In this document: positions 9,016 to 21,387 of the stretch, one piece after another | Numbering within the stretch: position 1 is the stretch's first letter | How the letters are laid out: every line of letters starts with the position of its first letter | Origin: Pontibaca salina | GTDB taxonomy: Bacteria > Pseudomonadota > Alphaproteobacteria > Rhodobacterales > Rhodobacteraceae | Direction: 5' to 3' | Assembly (NCBI RefSeq): GCF_016307205.1 | Contig: NZ_JAEIJD010000003.1 | Location: forward strand, 186,001 to 250,000 | DNA: 64,000 nucleotides | Notes under the pieces: generated by a model | Database searches by the model: none | Told to the model about the DNA's origin: nothing | What the model saw: the letters and a program-made list of their open reading frames with translations, nothing else | Translations under genes and position numbers: made by a program

Positions 9016-9456
9016 ATGTTCAACACTCGCAAGATTACCGCCGTTACACTGACCGCTGCGCTTATGGTGGCTCCGGTGTCCTTTGTCGCGGCGCAGGAGG
9101 CCACGTCACCGACGCAGCCTGAAACCACACAGGCGCCAGAGACTTCACAGGCACCGGCGGCAACGCCTACCCCAACTTTCGACGATGCCCAGATCGATGC
9201 GTTCGTCAATGCCGCGCTGAAAGTCGGTGAAATTCAGCAAAAGTACGGCCAAGAACTTCAGGGCATCGCGGACGAAGCCCAGCAGCAGGCTCTCGTGCAG
9301 CAGGCCGATGCAGAGATCCGCGCGACCATCGCCGAGACCGAAAACATCACCGTTGAGGATTATCTGGCAATCGATCAGGCAGCCTCCAACGATGAGGAGT
9401 TAACCCAGAAAATTGCCCAGCGTTTGCAAGAGATTCAAACCGAGAACGCAGGCTGA
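9016..9456 (+). CDS. Secreted DUF4168 protein
   Basis: The 146-residue protein has a signal peptide (cleavage near FVAAQ-EA), a Thr/Pro/Gln-rich spacer at about 27–57 and a C-terminal DUF4168 helical domain (FDDAQIDAFVNAALKV and DYLAIDQAAS). It is predicted to be periplasmic. Function is unknown. AGAAAGGTTGAGAA precedes the ATG. Confidence 0.85.
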   Translation: MFNTRKITAVTLTAALMVAPVSFVAAQEATSPTQPETTQAPETSQAPAATPTPTFDDAQIDAFVNAALKVGEIQQKYGQELQGIADEAQQQALVQQADAEIRATIAETENITVEDYLAIDQAASNDEELTQKIAQRLQEIQTENAG

Positions 9457-9462
9457 AGCTGC

Positions 9463-9495
9463 AATTGGGCGGGGCGCCAGGCGCCCCGCCCAATT
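9463..9495. terminator. Strong bidirectional terminator
   Basis: A perfect 15-bp GC-rich stem with a 3-nt loop, flanked by AATT and followed by TATTT, sits between the convergent DUF4168 and minE genes. Confidence 0.9.
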
Positions 9496-9514
9496 TATTT
9501 GCGCCATGCCTCCG

Positions 9515-9784
9515 TCAGCGCGACGGCTCGGCGGCAGGAAACTCGATATTGATTTCGAGGCTCGACAGTTCATCACCGCGATCCATGCGGATATCCACGG
9601 CGTCATTGTCGATTTTCATGTGGCGTTTGATCGCGGCCAGAATATCGCGCTGCAATTCCGGCAAGCAATCCGGCCCGGATCCGGTGCTGCGCTCATGAGC
9701 AAGCAAGATCTGCAAACGATCGCGTGCAGTCTCTGCTGATTGTTTGGCCGGTTTTCTGCGGGAACGTAGGGAAAATCCAAACAT
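9515..9784 (-). CDS. minE: Cell division topological specificity factor MinE
   Basis: MinE stimulates MinD ATPase and drives Min oscillation, keeping the division site at mid-cell. The 89-residue protein has an N-terminal amphipathic membrane-targeting helix ([11 protein letters not shown]), the anti-MinCD helix ([13 protein letters not shown]) and the C-terminal topological domain. It starts 2 bp after the minD stop and is the last gene of minCDE. Confidence 0.95.
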   Translation of the reverse strand: MFGFSLRSRRKPAKQSAETARDRLQILLAHERSTGSGPDCLPELQRDILAAIKRHMKIDNDAVDIRMDRGDELSSLEINIEFPAAEPSR

Positions 9785-9786
9785 CG

Positions 9787-10638
9787 TTATGCCGTCCGTC
9801 CGAACAGGCGCTGGAACAAACCGGGTCGCCGGTCGCTTTCCATGCGCATTTCAACCTGTTCCCCGATCAGACGCGAGACCGCATCCTCATAGGCCACGCT
9901 GGCATTCGAGGGCTCGTCGAGAACCACCGGCGTACCGGTGTTCGAAGCACGCAGGATCGCGCTGCTCTCGGGGATCACCCCCAGCAGCGGTACCGCCAAA
10001 ATCTCCAGAACGTCTTCGACGGTCATCATTTCACCGCTGGTGATGCGCTGGTTGTCATAGCGTGTCAGCAATGCTTGCGCCTTGATTGGCTCGGCATCGG
10101 CCTTTTCGGCCCGCGCGGTCTTGCTGCTGAGCAGGCCCAATACGCGGTCACTGTCGCGCACCGAGGAAACCTCGGGGTTGGTGACGACAACGGCTTCATC
10201 GGCAAAATACATTGCCAGTTGCGCACCGCGCTCGATTCCGGCGGGGCTGTCGCAGATGATGTAGTCGAAATCTTCGCGCAGTTCGTTCAAAACCTTCTCA
10301 ACGCCTTCCTTGGTCAGGGCGTCTTTGTCACGGGTCTGCGATGTGGGCAGGATCGAAAGGTTTTCCAGACGCTTATCCTTGATCAGCGCCTGTTTCAGCC
10401 GCGCATCGCCTTGGATCACGTTGATGAAGTCGAACACGACCCGGCGTTCGCAGCCCATGATCATATCGAGGTTACGCAGCCCGACGTCGAAATCGATCAC
10501 CACCGTCCTGTAACCCCGTTGCGCCAGTCCGGCACTGATGGCAGCGGCCGAGGTTGTCTTGCCCACGCCGCCCTTGCCCGAAGTTATGACGATGACTTTG
10601 CTTTCCACCGGCGGTTCCTGTTTCATTTGCGATGTCAT
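9787..10638 (-). CDS. minD: Septum site-determining ATPase MinD
   Basis: MinD is a membrane-cycling ATPase that recruits MinC. The 283-residue protein has the deviant Walker A motif [10 protein letters not shown], the switch region [12 protein letters not shown] and a C-terminal amphipathic membrane-targeting helix (PGLFQRLFG). The ATG at 10638 overlaps the minC stop as ATGA, so translation is coupled; an upstream ATG at 10656 is less likely. Confidence 0.95.
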   Translation of the reverse strand: MTSQMKQEPPVESKVIVITSGKGGVGKTTSAAAISAGLAQRGYRTVVIDFDVGLRNLDMIMGCERRVVFDFINVIQGDARLKQALIKDKRLENLSILPTSQTRDKDALTKEGVEKVLNELREDFDYIICDSPAGIERGAQLAMYFADEAVVVTNPEVSSVRDSDRVLGLLSSKTARAEKADAEPIKAQALLTRYDNQRITSGEMMTVEDVLEILAVPLLGVIPESSAILRASNTGTPVVLDEPSNASVAYEDAVSRLIGEQVEMRMESDRRPGLFQRLFGRTA

Positions 10639-11372
10639 GCGAGTGTCTCCACGCAAAGCCGTTGATCCTGAAGGAAGATGTGTACGCTGCGTTTCCGGAC
10701 CTCGTGCTCCAGGTTTTCACTGGTCCGATAAAGGCCGGCAATGGCCAGAAGTTCAGCATCGAGGTTCTGGCAGAAAATCCGCGCGTTCTCGTCGCCGTGA
10801 ACGCCGGCCATCGCCCGCCCGCGCATCGTGCCGTAGATATGGATATTGCCGCCCGCGATCAGTTCCGCACCCGAGGCCACGTGCCCCACGATCACCAAAT
10901 CGCCGTGTTCCGCGACAATCGATTGCCCCGATCGCACCGGTGTGGTCACGATCTTGTTTGCCACCTGTGGGCGGGCAGGTGCAGCCACCGGGGCCGGGGC
11001 CTCGCGACGGCTGGGCCGTTGTGGCGCGTCTTGACCCGCAACCACCGAGATCAGCCCCGCGTCGGCTGCGGCGGCAATCTGTCCGGCGCTGGCGTTCTGA
11101 ACGGCGAAAGGTGCCAACTTGCGCTGTCTCAATTCATCACGCAGGTGGCGCAGATCTTCCGCCCGGATAAGATCCGGCGCTTTGGCAAGATCGATAATCA
11201 ACGGTGCGTCGGCCAGAAAATGCGGCATACGCCGCAATTGTGCATCCAAACCGGCAAAAAAACGCCGATCAGGCGGCCCGCCCTCGATCAGCAGGGCAAC
11301 CGCGGTAAGAAAGCGACCCCGGAACTGGACAGGCCGGACCGCGGTAATTTCTGGGGCGTCGTTTTTTGGCAC
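10635..11372 (-). CDS. minC: Septum site-determining protein MinC
   Basis: MinC inhibits FtsZ polymerisation where MinD places it. The protein has an N-terminal FtsZ-interacting domain (QFRGRFLTAVALL onward), a Pro/Ala linker (PAPVAAPARPQ) and a C-terminal beta-helix (DLVIVGHVASGAELIAGGNI, HIYGTMRGRAMAG). I choose the GTG at 11372 (245 residues) because it gives the usual short lead before the first domain and AGGAG is 13 nt upstream; the frame stays open to an ATG at 11486 whose extra residues look non-coding. Confidence 0.9.
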   Translation of the reverse strand: MPKNDAPEITAVRPVQFRGRFLTAVALLIEGGPPDRRFFAGLDAQLRRMPHFLADAPLIIDLAKAPDLIRAEDLRHLRDELRQRKLAPFAVQNASAGQIAAAADAGLISVVAGQDAPQRPSRREAPAPVAAPARPQVANKIVTTPVRSGQSIVAEHGDLVIVGHVASGAELIAGGNIHIYGTMRGRAMAGVHGDENARIFCQNLDAELLAIAGLYRTSENLEHEVRKRSVHIFLQDQRLCVETLA

Positions 11373-11753
11373 GCTTGAACTGTTGCTCCTGCTCGATTCC
11401 GACCGCAGATTCGGGTCTGCGTTATTATACTCATGCCTAATGGGTTCGGGCCGATTGGTCCACCATTTGCGGCAAAGCATTTTCACTTTCGGCGAAGTTG
11501 TGCCGGTGTGCTAGACCGCGAATTGCCTTCTGCGATCGCTGTGCTAAAGGGCTGCGTCGCATCAGACCTTAACTGTCACACAGACTGCAAATGTGCAACT
11601 CACCTCTACCCGCGGTGCCATTGCGCGAGTTGGAAGGGACGCCGTGCGAAGATCGCCATTGACGCGCATGTCGGGACGGAACGCGATATGGTGCTCTCAT
11701 GTCTCCGTTCCTGCCGGATGAAATGCGTAAAAAGGGCTCGCGCACCGCATCGT

Positions 11754-12002
11754 TTATAACATTTCCAGTTGCTGCGGCATCACCCAATAGCCGCGCCGCC
11801 GCTTGCCCTCTTCCAATGCGAGCATTGCGGCAATCGCCTGATCTTCGCTGGCAAAATGGTCCCGGCGAATCTGACCACCCTGACCGATCCGCCCCCATTC
11901 GCGGTAAAGCGTCCAGTCACCAAACAGATCGGGCATGACAATCATCCGATAGAATCGGGCCTGATTGCGGGCAATATCGATTTTTTCCAGATAAGTCTGC
12001 AT
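11754..12002 (-). CDS. Stand-alone WGR domain protein
   Basis: The 82-residue protein is little more than one WGR domain (FGDWTLYREWGRIGQGGQ). WGR domains bind nucleic acid ends and are found in PARPs and in MolR-type regulators; single-domain versions are common in alphaproteobacteria but uncharacterised. It is isolated between minC and an SLC13 gene. Confidence 0.85.
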   Translation of the reverse strand: MQTYLEKIDIARNQARFYRMIVMPDLFGDWTLYREWGRIGQGGQIRRDHFASEDQAIAAMLALEEGKRRRGYWVMPQQLEML

Positions 12003-12070
12003 CTGTCGCGATCACTCCCGCAGGTGGCGGCACCTTGATGCCGCAGCATTAATATGCCTGCACAGCTTCA

Positions 12071-13855
12071 TCAAAGCGGAAAAACGATGCTGATCGCGAA
12101 AGACGATGTCAGCCCGACAATCAGGTTCATCGGCACCCCGATCTTGAGAAAATCGGTGAAACGATAGTTCCCCGCGCCGTAAACCAAAGTGTTCGTCTGA
12201 TAGCCGATGGGCGTTGCGAAACTGGCGCTGGCAGCGATCATCACGGCCACGGCCAGCGGGCGCGGATCAACGCCCAACTGCGAGGCCAGCGCAATGACAA
12301 TGGGTGTGAACACCACCGCAACGGCGTTGTTGGTGACCACCTCGGTCAAGATTGAGGCCATGAAATAGACTGCAAGCAGCGTGGCAAAAGGCGGCAGATC
12401 AGTCAGCAGTGGCGTAATGATAGCGACAATAAGTTCCACCGCGCCGGTGTGTTCCAGCCCAGCGCCGATAATCAGCATCGCGAAAATCAGCACCAGAATT
12501 GAACCATCGACCGATTTCCATGCCTCATCGCTGTCGATACAGCGCAGGATCAGGATGACCGCCACGGCAACCAGCGCCAATAGGCCGATGGGCATGACAT
12601 TCAGCGCCGCCAGAACCACGATCCCCAACAGGGCAAGCACCGCAATCGGGGCCTGTCGGCGCCGATAGGCCCGCCCAGCGGGTTCAGTGACCGAAGCCAC
12701 GTCACCAGCCTCGGCCAAAGCCCGAGACCCCTCCTGTGAGCCTTCCAGCAGCAATTTGTCGGCAGGGCGCAGCCGGACGCCCGACAGGTCAGGCCCGGCG
12801 ATATGGCCATGCCGGAACGCACCCAGCACCCGCACCCCCGCATTGCGCCCCAGCGCCAAATCAGCAATGCGCCGCCCGACGGTGTGGCGCTTGGGGGTCA
12901 CGATCGCCTCGACCGTGCGCAGCTTTGCATCGGGAGCCAGATCAGAGGTGCGCCGCATTCCGACGCGCAGCCCCGAGTTTTGCGCAAACGTCAGCAATTC
13001 CGACGTGGTGGTCACGACAATCACCGCATCGCCCTTTTGCAGCACGAACTCGTCCAGATTGCTGCGGGTGATCTTGCCGCCGCGCTTAACACCTTTGACA
13101 TGCACACCGTCACGTTCGAAATCAGCGATATCGGCCAGTGGCATATCGATATGAGCATAGCCGTCGAGGACGGCGATTTCCGAGAGGAACTGCGTTTCAT
13201 CTCCGCTGGTGCCGTCGCCCTCGGTCTCACGTTGAGGCAGCAGCCACCGCCCGAGAATCAGGAGCGTCAGACTGCCTACAAATGTGGCCGAAAGACCGAT
13301 GGGGGCAATCTCAAAGATTGAAAATGCCGCCATGCCGTTTTCGCGCGCGATACCGTCAACGATCAGGTTGGTGGACGTTCCGATCAGCGTGCAGGTGCCG
13401 CCCAGCACCGCCATATAGGACAGCGGGATCAGCAGCCGCGTCGGAGCCAGTTTCAGGCTGTTGGCCAGCCTTATCACCACCGGGATCAGCACCAGCACCA
13501 CCGGTGTGTTGTTCATGAAGGCCGAGGCCGCGATTGCCGCGATCAGGAACGACCCTAGCGCCAGAACCGGGCGATCCTGCGCACGCGTGATCACCATGTT
13601 CGCCAGCACGTCCAGCACCCCGGTGCGCACCAACGCCCCTGAGACGATAAACATCGCTGCGATCGTGATCGGCGCCGGATTCGAGAACACCCCTATCACC
13701 CGCTCATAAGGCACGAGGCCCAGCACGATAAACAGCGCCGCCGCCGCCGCTGCTGTGACCTCGGGGGGGAATTTTTCCAGCGTGAAGGCGACGAAGAGAA
13801 GCAGCAGGATCCCGATCGCCAGGAAAGGGGCGTTTTGCCCAATTAGGTCGATCAT
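12071..13855 (-). CDS. SLC13-family permease with TrkA-C domains
   Basis: The 594-residue protein has two blocks of transmembrane helices separated by a cytoplasmic region with two TrkA-C (RCK-C) domains, the first around DGVHVKGVKRG and the second around VRLRPADKLLLEGS. The permease motif ATPIGYQTNTLVYGAGNYRF is near the C terminus. The family imports sulfate, dicarboxylates or other anions with sodium. The start at MIDLIGQNAP is chosen because GGGAG lies 11 nt upstream. It follows the DmdA-like gene by about 75 bp and may be its transporter. Confidence 0.88.
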   Translation of the reverse strand: MIDLIGQNAPFLAIGILLLLFVAFTLEKFPPEVTAAAAAALFIVLGLVPYERVIGVFSNPAPITIAAMFIVSGALVRTGVLDVLANMVITRAQDRPVLALGSFLIAAIAASAFMNNTPVVLVLIPVVIRLANSLKLAPTRLLIPLSYMAVLGGTCTLIGTSTNLIVDGIARENGMAAFSIFEIAPIGLSATFVGSLTLLILGRWLLPQRETEGDGTSGDETQFLSEIAVLDGYAHIDMPLADIADFERDGVHVKGVKRGGKITRSNLDEFVLQKGDAVIVVTTTSELLTFAQNSGLRVGMRRTSDLAPDAKLRTVEAIVTPKRHTVGRRIADLALGRNAGVRVLGAFRHGHIAGPDLSGVRLRPADKLLLEGSQEGSRALAEAGDVASVTEPAGRAYRRRQAPIAVLALLGIVVLAALNVMPIGLLALVAVAVILILRCIDSDEAWKSVDGSILVLIFAMLIIGAGLEHTGAVELIVAIITPLLTDLPPFATLLAVYFMASILTEVVTNNAVAVVFTPIVIALASQLGVDPRPLAVAVMIAASASFATPIGYQTNTLVYGAGNYRFTDFLKIGVPMNLIVGLTSSFAISIVFPL

Positions 13856-13929
13856 CGCGCGGCAGACTCCCGTGGGTCGAAAAAGAGAATCAGGCATGAC
13901 ACGTCCGGCGCCACCGCTCAAGCGGGCGA

Positions 13930-15249
13930 TCAGTCGGGGCTGTCGCGCCCCTCGGACTTGGCGCGTTCACGCGCGCTGGGATGCGCTGAGGTAAGGAACG
14001 GCACTTCGCAGACCTTGGCCGCGACCGGCTCGCCAGCTTCGATGGAATAAGGCTCGGGCAGTTCGACCAGCAGTTCGGTGCCAATCTCGGACTTGCCCCA
14101 TGGGACATAGGCCAACGCGATATTAGTCTGCAGTTCCGGTGACCACCAAGGCGAGGTGACATAGCCGCAGCGCTGCCCTTCACTGCACGAGACCAGCCAG
14201 AAATCGGACGCGTAATCGACGATGGGTTTGCCGCCCATCTTCAGCCCCACCATGGTCAGAGCGAAGGGGTAATCGCCGGCCTCAATCCGGGCACGCTGCT
14301 GTTCCAGCGCGGCCTTGCCGACGTAATCGGCAGATTTCTTGCGCGGCACCTGATAGGCCAGATTGACCTGAAACGGCGAGGTTTCGGAATCCATATCCTG
14401 CCCCCAGCTGAGAATGCCAGCGGCGATGCGGCGGTGATGCCCCGGTGCGATCACCCGCAGCCCATAACGTGCACCAATGCCGCGGATCGCATACCATACC
14501 TGTTCAGCATTAATGGTGGCATCGCGCACGTAAACCTCATAGCCTTTTTCGCCGCTGAAACCAGTCTGACTGACCATGATGGGGCAGCCGTCAATTTTGG
14601 TTTCCATCAGCCCGTAATAGGGTAGCTCCTTCAGCCTTTCGCCGACCAGATCCGCCATCAACTGTTCCGAGAGCGGCCCTTGCACCTGCAAGGGGGACAC
14701 GTCCAGTTCGTCAATCTCGACATCCCAGCGCCGGGGCAGGTTCACGCCCTGCAACCACAACATCAGGTCGCTGTCAGAAATCGAGAACCAGAATTCGTCC
14801 GCCGCCAGCCGCAATAACACTGGATCGTTCAATATACCGCCCTTTTCATTGCACAGGATGCAGTATTTTCCCCGCATGGGCTCAATTTTGGTGGCGTCGC
14901 GCGTAATGACAAAGTTGACGAAGGCTTCGGCGTCCGGCCCCTTGACCCGGATTTGGCGCTCGACTGCGACGTTCCACAGGGTCACACCTTTGACGAGCGA
15001 ACGGTATTCTGCCATCGCGCCGCCCTCTTCCGGGCGGACATAGCCGCGTGGGTGGTACATGCGGTTATAGACCGTTGCGCGCCAGCATCCGGCCTCGACC
15101 GAAAGATGCCAGAACGGCGATTTACGCACCCGCGTAGAAATCAGCATTTCGACCGGCGTGCTCCCCGACTGGCGCAGATTGACAGGAACCATACGGTCGG
15201 ATTGATCGACACCAGGTACATTGGGGGTGGTTCTGAGATTTTTGTCCAT
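13930..15249 (-). CDS. DmdA-like GcvT-family demethylase, substrate unknown
   Basis: The protein belongs to the glycine-cleavage T/DmdA fold, which moves a methyl or methylene group to tetrahydrofolate. It resembles DMSP demethylase in segments such as VAVERQIRVKGPDAEAF, GGILNDPVLLRLA, VSPLQVQGP and the C-terminal SPEL...NIALAYVPW. At 439 residues it is longer than DmdA (about 370) and differs at many positions, so I do not call it DmdA. AAGGGG lies 6 nt before the ATG. The flavodoxin reductase upstream and the SLC13 permease downstream suggest a methylated-compound pathway. Confidence 0.75.
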   Translation of the reverse strand: MDKNLRTTPNVPGVDQSDRMVPVNLRQSGSTPVEMLISTRVRKSPFWHLSVEAGCWRATVYNRMYHPRGYVRPEEGGAMAEYRSLVKGVTLWNVAVERQIRVKGPDAEAFVNFVITRDATKIEPMRGKYCILCNEKGGILNDPVLLRLAADEFWFSISDSDLMLWLQGVNLPRRWDVEIDELDVSPLQVQGPLSEQLMADLVGERLKELPYYGLMETKIDGCPIMVSQTGFSGEKGYEVYVRDATINAEQVWYAIRGIGARYGLRVIAPGHHRRIAAGILSWGQDMDSETSPFQVNLAYQVPRKKSADYVGKAALEQQRARIEAGDYPFALTMVGLKMGGKPIVDYASDFWLVSCSEGQRCGYVTSPWWSPELQTNIALAYVPWGKSEIGTELLVELPEPYSIEAGEPVAAKVCEVPFLTSAHPSARERAKSEGRDSPD

Positions 15250-15333
15250 GGCAGACCCCTTGCAGCAGCGTAGGTTCAAGGCACGCACGTGGCTCTAATC
15301 AGCCCCGCATTCGTGGTAAGCCAAAGGCTGTTT

Positions 15334-15999
15334 TCACCATTTTTCCTGAATGATATTCTCGTCCTTGACGCCCAGATCATCCAGCGCCTGACGCACCGCC
15401 TTCATCATTGGCGGGGGGCCGCACAAATAGCAGCGGCTATTGGCGCCGGCAAACTGGCTAAGGTAATCGCGCTCAAGCCGCTGTTGCGGCACGCTGGCTC
15501 CGGCTTCGTCCACGACAAAGGCGGTGTTTAGCCCTCTCATCGCTTCGAACTTGTCGCGCCAGATGATGTCGTTTTCGGTCTTGTTGGCAAAGACAAGGGT
15601 CGAGCCCTCCAATGTGCCATTCTCATGCAGTTGCTGGCGCAGCACCGCGATCATCGGGGTGATCCCAGCCCCGCCGGCAATAAAAATACCCGGCCCATGA
15701 TCCGAGATCGCGCCAAACGGACCCTTCATCTTCATCTCGTCACCCGGTTGCATCTTGCCGATCTGTTCCGTGACGCCGTGCCGGTCGGGGTAGGATTTAA
15801 TGACAAATTCCAGCGTCGGCTCGTGGGGAAGCGTGACCGGGGTAAAGGGGCGGCCTTTATCTTCCCATCCATCCTTGAGAACGTGCAGTTCAACCCCTTG
15901 GCCGGGAGTATATTCAAAGCCGTCGGGGCGGTCGAATACCAAGTGGTAGGTGTCGTGGGTAACGGGTTCGATGCGTTTCAGGGTCATTTGGTGTGCCAT
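15334..15999 (-). CDS. Flavodoxin/ferredoxin reductase-like FAD oxidoreductase
   Basis: The 221-residue protein has an FAD-binding barrel (GRPFTPVTLP) and an NAD(P)-binding half (IFIAGGAGITPMIAVL, CYLCGPPPMMKAV). It lacks a fused ferredoxin domain, so it should pass electrons to a separate partner. TAGGAGG precedes the ATG. It is the first gene of the set leading into the DmdA-like gene. Confidence 0.85.
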   Translation of the reverse strand: MAHQMTLKRIEPVTHDTYHLVFDRPDGFEYTPGQGVELHVLKDGWEDKGRPFTPVTLPHEPTLEFVIKSYPDRHGVTEQIGKMQPGDEMKMKGPFGAISDHGPGIFIAGGAGITPMIAVLRQQLHENGTLEGSTLVFANKTENDIIWRDKFEAMRGLNTAFVVDEAGASVPQQRLERDYLSQFAGANSRCYLCGPPPMMKAVRQALDDLGVKDENIIQEKW

Positions 16000-16068
16000 T
16001 TCTGGAACCTCCTATCATCCATCAACCTTACGCATGATAGCATCATCCGGTTCCTGCGCACAGCCAAG

Positions 16069-16093
16069 GGAACGAACTGCGCGCCGGTGCGTT
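16069..16093 (+). promoter_or_regulatory. EcfG-type general stress promoter
   Basis: GGAAC (16069–16073), 16 nt and CGTT (16090–16093) match the consensus exactly, 36 nt before the PRC-barrel start. Confidence 0.75.
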
Positions 16094-16128
16094 ACGGGTG
16101 CTGGAACCCCTGTCAGCCTGAGGATGAG

Positions 16129-16800
16129 ATGATGTCGAAACTATTTCAGACCACCTGCATAGCTGCGTTGGCTGCCCTGTTGGCAACCGTCCCGATCACG
16201 GGCTTTGCACAGGATACGGCGCCTGATAACGGTGCCACCTCCGAGGTGGCCGAGCCTGATGCGGTTGATACAGAGCCGCCTTTGGGAGGGATGGAGCCAG
16301 CCCCCGATCCGGGTGCAGCGATGGACGACAGCTCAGGCACCGATCTAACGCCAGACGGCGTCATGGGCGAGAAACCGGAAACTGACTCAGACATGGCCAC
16401 CGAAGCACCAGCCAAACCGATCGAGGGCCAGATCATCCTTCAGAGCGAAGATACAATCCTTGCCAAGAACCTGTTGGGATCGACGGTTTACACAACCCTA
16501 GGCGAACAAACGGTGGGCAGTATTTCCGACCTGATCATCAATCTCGACGGCACCGTCGAGGGTGTCGTGATCGGCGTTGGCGGGTTCCTCGGGATCGGCA
16601 AGAAACTGGTTGCGGTCAAAATGGACAGCCTTGATGTCTCGACCAACGCGACCGGCAGTGCCCGCCTGACAAGCAGCGCCACCAAGGCCGATCTGGAAGC
16701 CGCCGAACCATTTGTCACGGCGAAAGAACAGCAGGATGCCGAGGCCGCCCAGCAGGTGCCGGATGCAACTGTAGGAGGCGAGCCAGTTGCGGCGGAATGA
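16129..16800 (+). CDS. Secreted PRC-barrel protein
   Basis: The 223-residue protein has a signal peptide (cleavage near GFA-QD), an acidic Pro/Asp-rich linker at about 25–100 and one PRC barrel (LLGSTVYTTLGEQTVGSI, VVIGVGGFLGIGKKLVAVKM). It resembles the PRC-barrel protein at 1451 in layout and in the GGFLGIG core, and both lie behind EcfG-type sites. ATG codons at 16129 and 16132 are both possible. Function is unknown. Confidence 0.85.
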   Translation: MMSKLFQTTCIAALAALLATVPITGFAQDTAPDNGATSEVAEPDAVDTEPPLGGMEPAPDPGAAMDDSSGTDLTPDGVMGEKPETDSDMATEAPAKPIEGQIILQSEDTILAKNLLGSTVYTTLGEQTVGSISDLIINLDGTVEGVVIGVGGFLGIGKKLVAVKMDSLDVSTNATGSARLTSSATKADLEAAEPFVTAKEQQDAEAAQQVPDATVGGEPVAAE

Positions 16801-16877
16801 CCCACTGGTAAGACTGACACATCCGCGACATCGCATTGGGCGTCCAGCAACGGTACCGCCGCCATTTCATATACTTA

Positions 16878-18539
16878 TCAGGCGTGAAGGTTTTCAATCA
16901 GCCGTGTTTCCAGAAGCTGGCCCTTGCGGTACAGGATCGGATAAGCGACCGAAGCGATCTTGCTATTGAACTCCTTGAGCGCACGCAGGGTCTCAAGATG
17001 CAGGTCACTGGAATCAAAGCTCAACTCGGTGCCGTGGCTGAGCCGGCGCAAATGAGTGCGCCGGTTGCGCCGCTCGGTGCGCGAAATGTCGTCCTTGGCT
17101 TCAACCAGCAAGCGGGCGCTCTCTACGTCGTCGGAAATCAGCACATTAGAGGCCAGTATGATGTTCTCCATGATCGTCTCATGCATGGTTATGAGCTCTT
17201 CCAGCCCCTTTTGGGAAAATCGGATGCGATGATCATTGCGCTCTTGTGCCAGCAAAAGCAATTGTTCCACGATATCGCCCGCGGCTTCGATCTGGATCGC
17301 GTATTCGGCCAGATCACGCGCCTGTTTAAAGGTCTGTTCGCCAACCGTGTCGGGATCTATCCGAGCGACGTATCGGCGCACGCCATCCAGCGCGTCGTTA
17401 ACCACTTCATCGGTCTGGCGTAGCGCTTGCATCCTCGGCTTGTCGAAATCCTGATACAGATCCATCGCCGGACGCATCATGCCCTCGACCACCTGCAACA
17501 TGCGCAACACCTCGCGTTTGAGGCTGGCCAGCGCAAGGGCGGGTTTGTCACGCACGTCGTCATTGAGCACGCTGCGGTGGCTTTCCGGCATGGATTCTGG
17601 ATAGGCCGCCGGAATCGGCAGCAATTTCCCAATCGGTTTTTTCAGTTTGCCAATGAACGGCAATGCAATCGCCAGCAGTGTCAGGTTGAACAGGATATGC
17701 ACATTCACCAATGTCTGCCCAACGGTATGGCCCGCCAAAAATGGCAGGATCGGCAGCCGGTTGATCAGCATCAACACCAGAACTGACCAACTGCATCGTA
17801 ACAGCATGTTCGCCACCGGCACCTGCCGTCCCTCTGGCGGCAAGCCACGGCTCAGCCAGACCGGGATCAGCGCTGAACCCATATTCGCCCCCAGCACCAG
17901 CGACACGCCCGCCTCCAGCGGAATCGCGCCGATCTGTACCAATGTCACACACATCAGGATCACTGCCACGGATGAAAACATGATGAAAGCCAGCGCCATG
18001 CCGACCAGAAACGCGGTGACGTAATCGCTTTCCAGATAGCCGGCGATCGCCGGCAGGAACGCGCTGTCCGAAATCGGCGCCATGGTTTCGCGCAGGAACC
18101 GCAGCGAAATCAGAATGAAAGCAATGCCCAGAACGACGCGACCTGCCTGTTTCGTGCCCCGCCGCTCGGAGCGCAAAAACAGCGCGCCGCCCAGCGCCAG
18201 CAGCACCGGCACCAACCAGTCCAGCCGGAACGACAGGATCTGAATCAGCAGCGCCGAGCCCAGATCGCCCCCCAGAACCAGCGCCAGACCGGCCGTGAAA
18301 CTGAGCGCGCCAGCCCCGGCAAAGCCGGCCGCCAACAGTGCCACCGCAGCCGAACTTTGCAGGACCATCGCAAAGATCACGCCCATCCCGGCAGTGCTCA
18401 AACGGGTGCCGCGTTTTATCATCGCCCGTTTGAATGACGGCCCGAACGCACGTTCGATTCCGGTGCGCACCATGCGCACCGCGTAAAGCAGAAGCATCAC
18501 CGCCCCTGCCAACTGGATGAGGAACCACAGGATTGTCAT
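16878..18539 (-). CDS. Na/Pi cotransporter family protein with PhoU domain
   Basis: The 553-residue protein has two Na/Pi-cotransporter repeats with the paired QSSAAVALLAAGFAGAG-type motifs and SVVLIMC-like helices, followed after about residue 330 by a soluble helical PhoU-like domain. Such proteins move phosphate with sodium, often outward. It lies 76 bp downstream of tmpB on the same strand, so it can handle phosphate released from the phosphonate; that link is inference. Confidence 0.88.
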   Translation of the reverse strand: MTILWFLIQLAGAVMLLLYAVRMVRTGIERAFGPSFKRAMIKRGTRLSTAGMGVIFAMVLQSSAAVALLAAGFAGAGALSFTAGLALVLGGDLGSALLIQILSFRLDWLVPVLLALGGALFLRSERRGTKQAGRVVLGIAFILISLRFLRETMAPISDSAFLPAIAGYLESDYVTAFLVGMALAFIMFSSVAVILMCVTLVQIGAIPLEAGVSLVLGANMGSALIPVWLSRGLPPEGRQVPVANMLLRCSWSVLVLMLINRLPILPFLAGHTVGQTLVNVHILFNLTLLAIALPFIGKLKKPIGKLLPIPAAYPESMPESHRSVLNDDVRDKPALALASLKREVLRMLQVVEGMMRPAMDLYQDFDKPRMQALRQTDEVVNDALDGVRRYVARIDPDTVGEQTFKQARDLAEYAIQIEAAGDIVEQLLLLAQERNDHRIRFSQKGLEELITMHETIMENIILASNVLISDDVESARLLVEAKDDISRTERRNRRTHLRRLSHGTELSFDSSDLHLETLRALKEFNSKIASVAYPILYRKGQLLETRLIENLHA

Positions 18540-18615
18540 ATACGCCCAGCTTCGCTGATTTTTTCAGCCATCACAATGGCAAGCGATACCGTGCGCGTCT
18601 GGTTCCGGTGCGCGG

Positions 18616-21302
<2,687 letters not shown>

Positions 21303-21387
21303 GTCATGAGAATAAGACGTGACTTTATAACGGGTCTGCGCAAGAGTTGGCTTAATAAAACGCGCTGGACCACGGCTAATCACAGCG

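Noticed and set aside
11681-11708. GGAAC and CGTT boxes upstream of minC
   Set aside because: The spacing is about 23 nt on either strand, too long for an EcfG promoter.
16029-16054. Minus-strand GGAAC-N17-CGTA before the flavodoxin reductase
   Set aside because: The -10 box differs from CGTT, so I do not call it a promoter, though it could be a weak one.
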